NCBI RefSeq assembly: GCF_016918015.1
Contig: NZ_JAERMK010000001.1
Location: 1 to 64,000 of the forward strand
Direction: 5' to 3'
Source of the DNA: Glycomyces sp. YM15
Lineage (GTDB): Bacteria > Actinomycetota > Actinomycetes > Mycobacteriales > Micromonosporaceae
DNA length: 64,000 nucleotides
Below are positions 19,484-29,874 of the stretch, one piece after another. The notes below the pieces were generated by a model that made no database searches, was not told where the DNA came from, and saw nothing but the letters and a program-made list of their open reading frames with translations. Both the position numbers and the translations under genes were made by a program. Each line of letters opens with the position of its first letter. Position 1 is the stretch's first letter.

Positions 19484-20413
19484 CTAGGCCGCGCCGGGAA
19501 GCAGGTCTGAAGCGCCCTCCCCGGTGCCGAGGTGGTTGACGGTGTCGTTGTTGACGAAGTCGGCGAGCGCGGCGACCGCGGCGATCTGCCCCTGGGTGAG
19601 GTTGACGTTGTCGACGGTGGCGACGGTCTCGCCGTTCTCGGCGAGGAGCGTCTTGATCGGGTTGCCGTCACCGGTGTCGGTCGTGGCCGCGTAGACCGTG
19701 GGGTCGTCGGCGGCGTACGCGTTGGCGAGCGCGACCATCCCGGCGTTGCGGTCGGCGGCGTCGGAGTCGACGAAGCCGGATCCGGCGATGATGATGACGC
19801 CGTCGGCGACGCCCGTGGGCGTGGTCTCGACGGTGAGCATCCCCAGCTCGGTCAGGCCGGTGGTGACGGTGGTGATGTCGCCGGGGGTGATCGCCACGGT
19901 CGCACCCGCGGCCTCGCCGGTGGTGACGGCGGCGAGCAGGTAGCTCATCGCGGTCACGCCGTCGTAGGTGACGGGGGTGGTCATCGTTTCGGGAGTGGTC
20001 CGCTCCGCGAGATCGCCGAGGGCACCGGTGTTGGCCGGGTCGAAGTAGTCGTCGAGGATCGAGATCCGGCCGGAGACGGTGGCCCCGGCGTACCCGAGCA
20101 TCTCGACGGTGCTGTCCACATAGTCGGATTCCACGCCGGGCAGGGCGACGACGAGGACGTGCTTCTCGGCGAGTTGACCGGCGAGATAGGACGGGGCGAC
20201 CGCGTTCGCGAAGGCCTGGTCCTCCTCGAGGTCCTTCTCCATCTGCGCCGCCTGCTCCCGCAACTGCGCGTTGCTGTCGCGCAGGCTCTGGATGTTGCTC
20301 TCGAAGGCTTCGATGGCGGGGCCGTTGAGGGCGGCGGTGCCGAGGATGAGGCCCACGGTGAGGGCGAGGAACACCGCGGTGAGGCTCACCAGGTGGTAGC
20401 GGAAGTTGATCAC
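19484..20413 (-). CDS. MctB-like 'copper transporter' family envelope protein
   Basis: A 309-residue protein with the start MINFRYHLVSLTAVFLALTV and a single membrane helix through GLILGTAALNG. A coiled-coil region rich in Glu/Gln follows (residues about 35-65), then a mixed alpha/beta domain ending in LLPGAA. This matches the MctB/Rv1698 family, described in M. tuberculosis as an outer-membrane copper-efflux protein; a channel role in other actinobacteria is doubtful. GTG at 20413 overlaps the steA stop as GTGA. The locus steA-mctB-like is conserved in actinobacteria, which supports a joint cell-envelope or division role (inferred). Confidence 0.82.
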   Translation of the reverse strand: MINFRYHLVSLTAVFLALTVGLILGTAALNGPAIEAFESNIQSLRDSNAQLREQAAQMEKDLEEDQAFANAVAPSYLAGQLAEKHVLVVALPGVESDYVDSTVEMLGYAGATVSGRISILDDYFDPANTGALGDLAERTTPETMTTPVTYDGVTAMSYLLAAVTTGEAAGATVAITPGDITTVTTGLTELGMLTVETTPTGVADGVIIIAGSGFVDSDAADRNAGMVALANAYAADDPTVYAATTDTGDGNPIKTLLAENGETVATVDNVNLTQGQIAAVAALADFVNNDTVNHLGTGEGASDLLPGAA

Positions 20414-21612
20414 GAGAACAGCCTTTGGATTTGGAAGAGCAGTCCGTCCCACCAGTCGGCGATGACGTCCACGAAGGAGCGCCCGACGGTGGAGATGGCC
20501 ACGGCCGTGGCCATCGCGGCGAGGCCGGAGACGATGAGCAGGAGCAGCGCGGAGATCGACATGTCCTGGCGGTAGAGGCGCGAGACGCCCTTGGCGTCGA
20601 CGAGCTTGCCGCCGACGCGCAGCCGGGTGAGGAAGGTGGAGGCCATGCCGCCGCGTCCCTTGTCGAGGAACTCGACCATGGTGACGTGCGTGCCGACCGC
20701 GCAGATGAGCTCGGCGCCCTTCTCGTCGGCCATGAGCATCGCGATGTCCTCGGAGGTGGCCGCGGCCGGGAACGGGATCGCGGGGACCCCGAGCTTGTCC
20801 ATGCGCTCCATGCCGGGAGCGCGCCCGTCGGCGTAGGCGTGGACGACGATCTCGGCGCCGCAGCGCAAGGCGTCGTCCGAGACGGAGTCCATGTCGCCGA
20901 CGATCATGTCGGGCGTGTACCCGGCTTCGAGGAGGGCGTCCGCGCCGCCGTCGACGCCCACGAGCACGGGCTTGAACTCGCGGATGTAGGGGCGCAGGAC
21001 GTCGATGTCCTCCTTGTAGTTGTAGCCGCGGATGACGATGAGCGCGTGGCGGCCGTTGAAGGAGGTCTTCACGTCGGGCACGCCGACGCCGTCGAGCAGG
21101 AGGTCCCGCTCGCGCTTGAGGTACTCCATGGTGTTGGCCGCGAACGCCTCGAGCTGGATCGAGAGTCCCTCCTTGGCGGCCTCCATGTCGGCGCTGACCG
21201 ACTCCTCGGTCTGGACCGCGCCCTCGGCGATCAGGTCGGCGCCGGAGTAGATCTGCCCGGCTTCGAGGTCCACCGAGACGGACCGGCCTTCGCGCACCCG
21301 GTCGAAGATCTCGTCGCCGACGCCGTCGATGAGGACGATCCCGGCCTTGACGAGCACTTCGGGGCCGAGGTTCGGGTAGCGGCCGGAGATCGACTTGGCG
21401 GCGTTGACGACCACCGGGACGCCGGTGCCGACCAGAGTGTCGGCGGCGACCCGGTCGAGGTCGACATGGTCGATGATCGCGATGTCGCCGGGTTCGAGCC
21501 GGCCGCACAGCCGCTTGGTACGGCGGTCGAGGCGGGCGGTGCCGACCAGCCGATCATCGGAGGGATCACCCTCCGGGTTCCGCCCGGGCAAACGCAAGCT
21601 AGGTACACGCAT
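20410..21612 (-). CDS. steA: SteA-like cytokinetic-ring protein (thiamin pyrophosphokinase-like fold)
   Basis: A 400-residue protein resembling Corynebacterium SteA. The N-terminal part (GRLEPGDIAIIDHVDLDRVA, NAAKSISGRYPNLGP) precedes a thiamin-pyrophosphokinase-like domain with VGVDGGADALLEAGYTPDMI, VGDMDSVSDDALRCG and ATSEDIAMLMA. A C-terminal membrane helix (ISALLLLIVSGLAAMATAVA) anchors it. In C. glutamicum SteA works with SteB at the divisome. Here the partner position is held by the MctB-like gene, which overlaps by GTGA. Its upstream neighbour is recN, 76 bp away. Confidence 0.88.
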   Translation of the reverse strand: MRVPSLRLPGRNPEGDPSDDRLVGTARLDRRTKRLCGRLEPGDIAIIDHVDLDRVAADTLVGTGVPVVVNAAKSISGRYPNLGPEVLVKAGIVLIDGVGDEIFDRVREGRSVSVDLEAGQIYSGADLIAEGAVQTEESVSADMEAAKEGLSIQLEAFAANTMEYLKRERDLLLDGVGVPDVKTSFNGRHALIVIRGYNYKEDIDVLRPYIREFKPVLVGVDGGADALLEAGYTPDMIVGDMDSVSDDALRCGAEIVVHAYADGRAPGMERMDKLGVPAIPFPAAATSEDIAMLMADEKGAELICAVGTHVTMVEFLDKGRGGMASTFLTRLRVGGKLVDAKGVSRLYRQDMSISALLLLIVSGLAAMATAVAISTVGRSFVDVIADWWDGLLFQIQRLFS

Positions 21613-21688
21613 CGTGCATCATCATGCCATCCGATCGCACCCTCCGTGGCGACGGCTCGCCGGAGCGGGCCGCGCGGGTGGAGCGTCG

Positions 21689-23425
21689 TCAGGACTTCAT
21701 CTTCGCGGCCTCTGCCAGGAGCTCCTCGGCGTGGGCCACGCCCAGGTGCGAATCGGGCATCCCCGCGAGCATGCGAGCGAGCTCACGCGCCCGCTCCGCG
21801 TCGTCGACCACGCGCACGCCGGAGACCGTGACGGCCCCCGAAGTGTCCTTCGAGACCACCAGGTGGCGGTCCGCGAAGGCGGCGACCTGCGGCAGGTGGG
21901 TGACGACCAGGACCTGGTGGCGGCGGGCGAGCTTGGCGAGGCAGCGGCCGATCTCGATCGCGGCCCCGCCGCCGACCCCGGCGTCGACCTCGTCGAACAC
22001 GAGGACGGGCGGGCCGCCGATCTCGGCGAAGACCACTTCGATCGCGAGCATGACGCGGGAGAGCTCACCGCCCGAGGCGCCCTTGTGCAGCGCCGCCGGC
22101 AGCGAACCCGGGTGGGGGCGCAGCAGGAGCTCGACCTCGTCGGCGCCGTCCTCGGTGGCACCGGAGACCGCCGTTTCGACGGCGAGATCGATGCCGCCGC
22201 GACCGGCCGGACGCGGCTCGACCGCGGCCGTGACCTCGGCGTGCGGCATCGCGAGGCCTTTGAGTTCGGCCGAGACCGACGCGGAGAACCGCTCGGCGGC
22301 GGCACGGCGGGACGCGCGCAGCTGCGAGGCGAGCTCGGCGGCCCGCGCGGTGAGCTCGGCATGCTGGGATTCGAGCTCGGCGACGCGCTCGTCGGAGACG
22401 TCGAGCTCCCCGAGTCGCTTACGGGCGTTCTCGGCCCAGGCCAGCACGCCGGGAAGGTCCTCGGCGTACTTGCGGTACAGGGTCTTCATGGCCGCCTGGC
22501 GCTGGTAGATCTCCTCCAGGCGACGCGGGTCGGCCGAGAGGTCGTCGAGGTACGCGGAGAGGTCCACGGCGGCTTCGGCGAGGAGCGCGCCGGCCTCGGC
22601 GAGGCGCTCGGCGAACTCGGCGAGCTTCGGATCGGAGTGGGCGTCGTGTTCCAGGGCGCGCGCGGCCGCGCCGACCGTGTCGGTCGCACCGCCTTCGCCC
22701 GTGGTCGGATCGCCGCTGATCGCGCCGTGCGCGGTGGCGGCGGCGAGGCGCAGGGCCTCGGCGTTCTCGAGGCGGCGGGCCTCTTCGGCGAGCTCGGCGT
22801 CCTCGCCTTCCTGCGGGTCGACGGCGGTGATCTCATCGAGGCCCAGGCGCAGCATGTCCGCCTCGCGGGCCATCTCGCGGGCGCTGGTGCGCAGCCGCGA
22901 GAGCTCGGCGGCGCAGGCCCCGAGTTCGTGGAAGACGGCGCGGTAGGAGTCGAGGACCTTGCCGTGGTCGGCCCCGGCGAAGCGGTCGAGCGCCGCCCGC
23001 TGCTCGGCGGGCTGCAGCAGCCGCATCTGGTCCGATTGGCCGTGCACCGAGATCGCCAGCTCACCCAGTTCGGACAGCACGCCGACGGGCGCGGAACGGC
23101 CGCCGACCCAGGCCTTCGAACGGCCCTCCGAGGAGACCGAGCGGGCCAGCAGCAGCTCGCCGTCCTCCAGGTCCGCACCGGCCTCGATGGCGCGTTCACG
23201 CAGTTCGAGCGCGCTCTCGCGTACGACGAATCGGCCCTCCACAAGGGCCTTCTCCGCGCCGAGGGGGGCACGGGAGGCACGACCGCCGAACAACAGCCCC
23301 AGACCGGCGACGACCATGGTCTTACCGGCGCCGGTCTCACCGGTGATGCAGGTCAGGCCGGAATCGAGCGGCAAGGTGGCGTCAGCGATCACGCCCAGGT
23401 TCTGGATGCGAAGCTCCTCCAACAC
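21689..23425 (-). CDS. recN: DNA repair protein RecN
   Basis: SMC-like ATPase for double-strand-break repair. The Walker A GETGAGKT is at residues 29-36, directly after MLEELRIQNLGVIADATLPL. A long coiled-coil centre follows. The C-terminal half has the ABC signature GGELSRVMLAIEVVFA, Walker B PVLVFDEVDAGVGGGAA and the D-loop/His switch VLVVTHLPQVAAFAD. It is 578 residues from GTG at 23425; TTG one codon later is an alternative. Nearby nadK and tlyA complete the conserved tlyA-nadK-recN order. Confidence 0.96.
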   Translation of the reverse strand: MLEELRIQNLGVIADATLPLDSGLTCITGETGAGKTMVVAGLGLLFGGRASRAPLGAEKALVEGRFVVRESALELRERAIEAGADLEDGELLLARSVSSEGRSKAWVGGRSAPVGVLSELGELAISVHGQSDQMRLLQPAEQRAALDRFAGADHGKVLDSYRAVFHELGACAAELSRLRTSAREMAREADMLRLGLDEITAVDPQEGEDAELAEEARRLENAEALRLAAATAHGAISGDPTTGEGGATDTVGAAARALEHDAHSDPKLAEFAERLAEAGALLAEAAVDLSAYLDDLSADPRRLEEIYQRQAAMKTLYRKYAEDLPGVLAWAENARKRLGELDVSDERVAELESQHAELTARAAELASQLRASRRAAAERFSASVSAELKGLAMPHAEVTAAVEPRPAGRGGIDLAVETAVSGATEDGADEVELLLRPHPGSLPAALHKGASGGELSRVMLAIEVVFAEIGGPPVLVFDEVDAGVGGGAAIEIGRCLAKLARRHQVLVVTHLPQVAAFADRHLVVSKDTSGAVTVSGVRVVDDAERARELARMLAGMPDSHLGVAHAEELLAEAAKMKS

Positions 23426-23472
23426 GCTTCGAAGCCTAGCCGGTCTGTCTGACATCCGCCGCGTGGTGAGCC

Positions 23473-24372
23473 CTAGACCCGGCCGTGACGCCAACCGTCA
23501 ACGGGCAGAGAGAGTTTCGACACGAGACGGGAGGCGAAGGGCTGACCGGACATGCGCACCAGGCGCACCGGGCGGTCCGAGCGGCGGATCGTCACCGTCG
23601 ATCCGGACGTGAGCCGCGTGAGCTCCTTGCCGTCCGCGATGAGCGAGCCCTCGGTGCCGACCGACTCCACGCCGATGCGGATCAAGGAGGAGGAATGCAC
23701 CACCATCGGCTTGGCGAACAGGGCGTGCGCGTTCATGGGCACCACCACGAGGGCGTCCACATCGGGCCAGACCACCGGGCCGCCCGCCGACATCGCGTGC
23801 GCGGTCGAACCGGTCGGCGTGGCCACGACGACGCCGTCGGAGCCGTAGCGGGAGATGCGGGTGCCGTCGATCTCGATGTACAGCTCGAGCATCCGCGCGG
23901 GCTCGGCCTTCTCCACCGCGATGTCGTTGAAGGCCCACGAGACGTGCTGCTCGCCGTCGGTGCCCATGGCCTCGACCTCCAGCGCGGTGCGCTCCTCGAC
24001 GGTGTACTCGCCGTCGAGAAGGCGCGAGACGACGGTCTCGAGTTCGCCGGTCTCGGCCTCGGCGAGGAAGCCGACCTTGCCGAAGTTGACGCCGAGCAGC
24101 GGCACCTGGGCCTCGCCCGCGAGCCTCGCGGCGCGCAGCACGGTGCCGTCGCCGCCGAGGGCGAGCACGAGGTCGGCGTTCTCTCCGGTGACCTCGTCGC
24201 CGATCACGAGCGCGTCGGGGCGCAGGAGCGAGCGGGTCGCGCCGGAGCAGATCTTCACGGCGACGCCTTCGGCCTGCAGGGCGGCCGCGAGCTTCCGGGC
24301 GAGCTCGGCGACGTCCTCGCGAAGCGGATGCGTGACCACCAAGACACGGCTCGGCTTCTGCTGCGGCTCCAC
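23473..24372 (-). CDS. nadK: NAD kinase
   Basis: ATP- or polyphosphate-dependent phosphorylation of NAD to NADP. The GGDGT motif occurs in LVLALGGDGTVLRAARLAGE (near residue 85). The NE/D and GDG-type motifs continue with GVNFGKVGFLAE, then YGSDGVVVATPTGSTAHAMS with the substrate-binding Thr-Ala-Tyr-like loop. The length is 299 residues. It starts with GTG at 24372 and is divergent from the cholesterol oxidase gene across a 222-bp intergenic region. Confidence 0.96.
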   Translation of the reverse strand: MEPQQKPSRVLVVTHPLREDVAELARKLAAALQAEGVAVKICSGATRSLLRPDALVIGDEVTGENADLVLALGGDGTVLRAARLAGEAQVPLLGVNFGKVGFLAEAETGELETVVSRLLDGEYTVEERTALEVEAMGTDGEQHVSWAFNDIAVEKAEPARMLELYIEIDGTRISRYGSDGVVVATPTGSTAHAMSAGGPVVWPDVDALVVVPMNAHALFAKPMVVHSSSLIRIGVESVGTEGSLIADGKELTRLTSGSTVTIRRSDRPVRLVRMSGQPFASRLVSKLSLPVDGWRHGRV

Positions 24373-24543
24373 TCGCGCTCCTACTCAGACGGTTCCAGGG
24401 CCTCGAACTGTACTCCAGTCGGGTTCACCGGGAGTACCGGAGAGCATACCGAGGAGAACGCTTGCACAACGCGGTTCCGCACGAATGCCCCGCATCCGGC
24501 TTCCCTTGGGAGACAAGCCGCTCTGAGAGCTGGCCAGGTGTGA

Positions 24544-26975
<2,432 letters not shown>

Positions 26976-27007
26976 GGCGCGGGATCGGTGCTTTCTAGGG
27001 TTGGACG

Positions 27008-27208
27008 CTAGGCGTCGTCGACGTTGCTGAGGATCTCGGAGAGGCGCTGCTGGACGCCTTCGAAGACCCGTACGTGCTCGGTGACGGGCAGGTCGGGCAG
27101 CGCTTCGAGGTGGCCGAGGGCCTCTTCGACCTCGAGTTCGACGTCGTCGGTGTCGTCTGCGGGTTTCAGGCGGTTCGCCAGGGCCCCCGGGCTGGGCGTG
27201 TCGGTCAT
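27008..27208 (-). CDS. Small acidic conserved protein
   Basis: A 66-residue protein starting MTDTPSPGALANRLKPADDT and containing EVEEALGHLEALPDLPVTEH, then VRVFEGVQQRLSEILSNV. It is predicted helical and acidic. A small protein of this kind commonly precedes tlyA in actinobacteria. Its ATG overlaps the stop of the coiled-coil protein upstream (ATGA), and tlyA begins 32 bp downstream, so the three are likely co-transcribed. Function unknown. Confidence 0.85.
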   Translation of the reverse strand: MTDTPSPGALANRLKPADDTDDVELEVEEALGHLEALPDLPVTEHVRVFEGVQQRLSEILSNVDDA

Positions 27209-27642
27209 GCGTCCTCTTCCTCGTCGTCGATCGGCTCCATGGTCGCGGCGGGGGCGGACGAGGGCGTTTCGGCGGGAGCCGGGCGTTCGGCGTCGCGCTG
27301 CCGCGTCTCGGTCGGCTTCGCCGCTGCGGCGGCCAGGCGGGCCTCGGCTTCGGCGAGGCGGATGCGGAGGTCGCGGATCTGCTCTTCGGAGTGTTCGAGG
27401 CGGAGGTTGAGGTCGTCGAGGTCGGCTTGGGTGGCGACGCCGAAGCGGGTGAGGTTGGCGTCGAATTCGGCGCGGATGAGGCGGCCGATGTCGGAGGCGG
27501 TGCGGCTGCCTTGCTCGCGTACCTGCTCGGAGCCGGTGCGCAGGTCCTCGCGGACCTTGCCGGCGAGGTTGCGGGCGCGGCGTGCGGGTTCGCCGGCCAT
27601 GCCGAGGAATGAGTCGAAGTAGGCGCGGGCGGAGTCCGTCAT
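27205..27642 (-). CDS. Phasin-like coiled-coil protein
   Basis: A 145-residue protein. An amphipathic helix (ARAYFDSFLGMAGEPARRAR) is followed by a long helical segment with heptads (LDDLNLRLEHSEEQIRDLRI then RLAEAEARLAAAAA, residues about 75-110) and a Pro/Ala/Glu-rich acidic tail ending DDEEEDA. This layout resembles phasin/PhaF-like or similar structural coiled-coil proteins. ATG at 27642 with GGGAGTGGGA upstream; the longer open frame upstream is shadow. It overlaps the small acidic gene by ATGA. It diverges from the SCP2 pair across a strong dyad. No specific function assigned. Confidence 0.7.
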   Translation of the reverse strand: MTDSARAYFDSFLGMAGEPARRARNLAGKVREDLRTGSEQVREQGSRTASDIGRLIRAEFDANLTRFGVATQADLDDLNLRLEHSEEQIRDLRIRLAEAEARLAAAAAKPTETRQRDAERPAPAETPSSAPAATMEPIDDEEEDA

Positions 27643-27749
27643 GGTGGTCCCACTCCCTTCAGGGTCTGCCGAGTCCGCGGGTTGCCGTCCCCGCCTCGGT
27701 GAGGCTCGCGAGCCGTAGTCTGGCTCTGGCGTCAACGGTACTGCCAAGC

Positions 27750-27791
27750 TACCGGCCCACGGCCATGCCCGCATGGCCGTACTGGCCGGTA
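27750..27791. promoter_or_regulatory. 42-bp nested inverted repeat upstream of SCP2 genes
   Basis: Two perfect nested dyads share a centre: inner ACGGCCATGC-CC-GCATGGCCGT and outer TACCGGCC/GGCCGGTA, with small asymmetric spacers of 1 and 3 nt. It lies 53 bp before the first SCP2 start codon and covers the divergent phasin-like/SCP2 promoter region. It could be an operator for a dimeric regulator or a leader hairpin. Confidence 0.6.
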
Positions 27792-27844
27792 ACATTCTCA
27801 CGGGGCGCACCGACGCGCCCGCGCCGATCGAAACAGGAGGGCCC

Positions 27845-28183
27845 ATGGCCACCATCGACGAATGCCGGACCGCACTCGAGCAGTTCGCGGAGAACCTCGC
27901 CTCGAACCCGAAGACGGTGCGCAAGCTCCAGGGCTTCCAGCGCTCGCTCGCCGCCGACATCACCGACCTCTCGGTGTCGTTCAACGGCAAGTTCGACCAG
28001 GGCAAGCTGACCGGCATCACCGACGGCGACAACCCCGACGCGGATATCCGCATGGTCGTCTCCTCGGACAACCTGCTCAAGCTCGTCGCCGGGGAGCTCG
28101 ACTTCATGAAGGCCTTCACCGGAGGCCAGGTCAAGTTGAAGGCCAACATGATGGACCTCATGAAGCTCCGCGGCGTGCTGTAG
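27845..28183 (+). CDS. SCP2 sterol-transfer-domain protein
   Basis: A 112-residue protein made only of an SCP2-like domain: MATIDECRTALEQFAENLAS, LAADITDLSVSFNGKFDQGK, then the amphipathic pocket strands and IRMVVSSDNLLKLVAGELDF with MKAFTGGQVKLKANMMDLMK. These are the conserved lipid-binding core and the x-G-x-(I/V)-K-(I/L)-x-G-type turn. ATG at 27845 follows ACAGGAGGGC. It probably binds a lipid or acyl chain in the cytosol. The next gene is a close paralogue. Confidence 0.88.
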   Translation: MATIDECRTALEQFAENLASNPKTVRKLQGFQRSLAADITDLSVSFNGKFDQGKLTGITDGDNPDADIRMVVSSDNLLKLVAGELDFMKAFTGGQVKLKANMMDLMKLRGVL

Positions 28184-28249
28184 CCCGTCCGACTCGCGCC
28201 TTCGGTTCACATTGGGCGACTTGGACGACGCGCGTCACGTAGGGTGCGC

Positions 28250-28280
28250 GGGCGCGGGCCGTGAGGCCCGTCCCGCGCCC
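28250..28280 (+). terminator. GC-rich hairpin between the SCP2 genes
   Basis: Stem GGGCGCGG/CCGCGCCC extended by GCC/GGC about a GTGA loop, 66 bp past the first SCP2 stop. The absence of a T-run makes it a possible rather than certain terminator, but it suggests the second SCP2 gene has its own promoter. Confidence 0.55.
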
Positions 28281-28394
28281 TCCTCAGGCCATCGGGTCAA
28301 ATGCGTCCCGGTCGGACGCAACGGCATTCGGGCCACGTTGTAATCTCTCGGCAGTCGAGCGCTTCGAGCTCAAGAACTAAACCGGGAGGACCGT

Positions 28395-28745
28395 ATGGCC
28401 ACTGTTGACGAATGCCGCAATGTGCTGGAGAAGATGGCGGGCAAGGTCGCCAGGAAGTCCGACGAGCTCGAGCTCGAGGAAGGCTTCGAACGCACTCTGG
28501 CCGTTGAGATCACCGACCTCGACCAGGCCTTCAGCGCCAAGCTCTCCGGCAACAAGCTGACCGACCTGCTCGACGGCGACGCCGCCGACGCCGAGGTCCG
28601 CATCCTCATCGGCTCTGACGACCTGATCGCCCTGTCCAAGAAGGAGCTCAAGCCCGCCAAGGCGCTCCTGACCGGCAAGATCAAGATCAAGGCCTCCGTG
28701 AAGGACCTCGCCAAGCTGCGCAAGGCCCTCAAGGTCGACGCGTAG
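28395..28745 (+). CDS. SCP2 sterol-transfer-domain protein, second copy
   Basis: A 116-residue paralogue sharing the opening MATVDECRNVLEKMAGKVAR and the same domain order (AVEITDLDQAFSAKLSGNKL, VRILIGSDDLIALSKKELKP, KALLTGKIKIKASVKDLAKL). It is more Lys/Glu-rich than the first copy. GGGAGGACC precedes the ATG. A GTTGTAATCT stretch 58-67 bp upstream could be the -10 region of its own promoter. Tandem duplication followed by divergence is the evident history; ligand unknown. Confidence 0.88.
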   Translation: MATVDECRNVLEKMAGKVARKSDELELEEGFERTLAVEITDLDQAFSAKLSGNKLTDLLDGDAADAEVRILIGSDDLIALSKKELKPAKALLTGKIKIKASVKDLAKLRKALKVDA

Positions 28746-28797
28746 GCCGCCACGTCTGAGGCGCTGCGCCCCACCGGTTCAGCGCCACAAGGAAAAT

Positions 28798-28826
28798 GAA
28801 GCCCGGACTGCGGCAGTCCGGGCTTC
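28798..28826. terminator. Intrinsic terminator after SCP2 pair
   Basis: A perfect 13-bp stem (GAAGCCCGGACTG / CAGTCCGGGCTTC) with a 3-nt loop, between the convergent SCP2 and HAD genes. Confidence 0.9.
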
Positions 28827-28839
28827 TCGCTTGTCCTCG

Positions 28840-29874
28840 TCAGGCCGACAGCAGCTTCTCCGCGGCCTCGCCCACCGGGATCGGCGGCACGGTCGGGTCG
28901 TAGCCGGCCATATCGGCTGCGGCCCAGCTCAACTCGCAGAGGGCCCGCCACGCGTCCAGGTCGGCGCCCCGGCCGCTGAGACGAATCTCCTTGCCGTCCA
29001 AGGCCGCCGTCCATCCCCCGCATTCGATGCGGTCGACGGCGTCGTTCCAGTCGGGCTCGGGGTGGGACTCGGTGAGCGCGCCGAGGTTCCAGCCGAGGTA
29101 CGTCGGACGCTGCTCGGGCGGCAGCAGCATCGCCTCGCGCGGCGAGACGACACCGGTGAAGACCAGCAGCGAGTCGATACCCGCCCGGTTGGCGCCCTCG
29201 ATGTCCGAGTCCGGGCGGTCGCCGACCATGATCGCCCGGCCTCCCGGTTTGCGCGCCAAAGCGGACCGGTAGATCCCGGGCTCCGGCTTCCCCGCGACGA
29301 CGTCCGGACCGCGGCCGAGTGCCGTGGCGATCGCCCCCGCCAGCGCGCCCGTGCCGGGCAGCGGACCGTCCGGTGTGGGCAGGGTGGCGTCGAGGTTCGT
29401 CGCGACCCACACGGCCCCGTTGCGGGCCGCGATGGTCAGGTCGGCGAGGTCCCGCCATGTCAAGGACGGGATCATGCCGTAGCCGATGCCTTGGGCCGCT
29501 TTCGGATCCGCCGTCGCCACCAGGCCCTGGGACTCGACGGCGACACGCAGCGCCTCTGAACCGGTCACGAGGATCCGGGCGCCTTCGCCGAGGCGCTCGC
29601 GCAGGATTTCGGCCACCACCTGCGCCGAGGTGAGCACCTGGGTGTCCTCCGCAGGGATGTCCATGCCGCGCAAGGCCTCCGCGACCGTCTGCGGGCTGCG
29701 GGAGGCGTTGTTGGTGACGAACACCGGGTCGCAGTCGAGCCCCGGAAGGGCCGCGAGGGTCGCGGCCGCTTCCGGGATCGGCTGACTGAGCAGGTAGACG
29801 ACGCCGTCGAGGTCGAGCAGCGCTTGGTCGTAAGCGCCGGCGAGTGCCTCAGGCGCGCCTTTCAATCGAGTCAT
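28840..29874 (-). CDS. HAD-IIA (NagD-like) phosphatase
   Basis: A 344-residue HAD-superfamily hydrolase. Motif I LLDLDGVVYL (nucleophile Asp near residue 22), motif II PVFVTNNASRSPQTVAEAL, and the cap with SEALRVAVESQGLVATAD. GKPEPGIYRSAL and MVGDRPDSDIEGANRAGIDS give motifs III and IV. By position it corresponds to M. tuberculosis Rv1692, reported as a glycerol-3-phosphate phosphatase; that activity is an inference here. It ends with an additional C-terminal domain containing Trp- and Cys-bearing segments. ATG at 29874 overlaps the TPR gene by 26 nt. Confidence 0.9.
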   Translation of the reverse strand: MTRLKGAPEALAGAYDQALLDLDGVVYLLSQPIPEAAATLAALPGLDCDPVFVTNNASRSPQTVAEALRGMDIPAEDTQVLTSAQVVAEILRERLGEGARILVTGSEALRVAVESQGLVATADPKAAQGIGYGMIPSLTWRDLADLTIAARNGAVWVATNLDATLPTPDGPLPGTGALAGAIATALGRGPDVVAGKPEPGIYRSALARKPGGRAIMVGDRPDSDIEGANRAGIDSLLVFTGVVSPREAMLLPPEQRPTYLGWNLGALTESHPEPDWNDAVDRIECGGWTAALDGKEIRLSGRGADLDAWRALCELSWAAADMAGYDPTVPPIPVGEAAEKLLSA

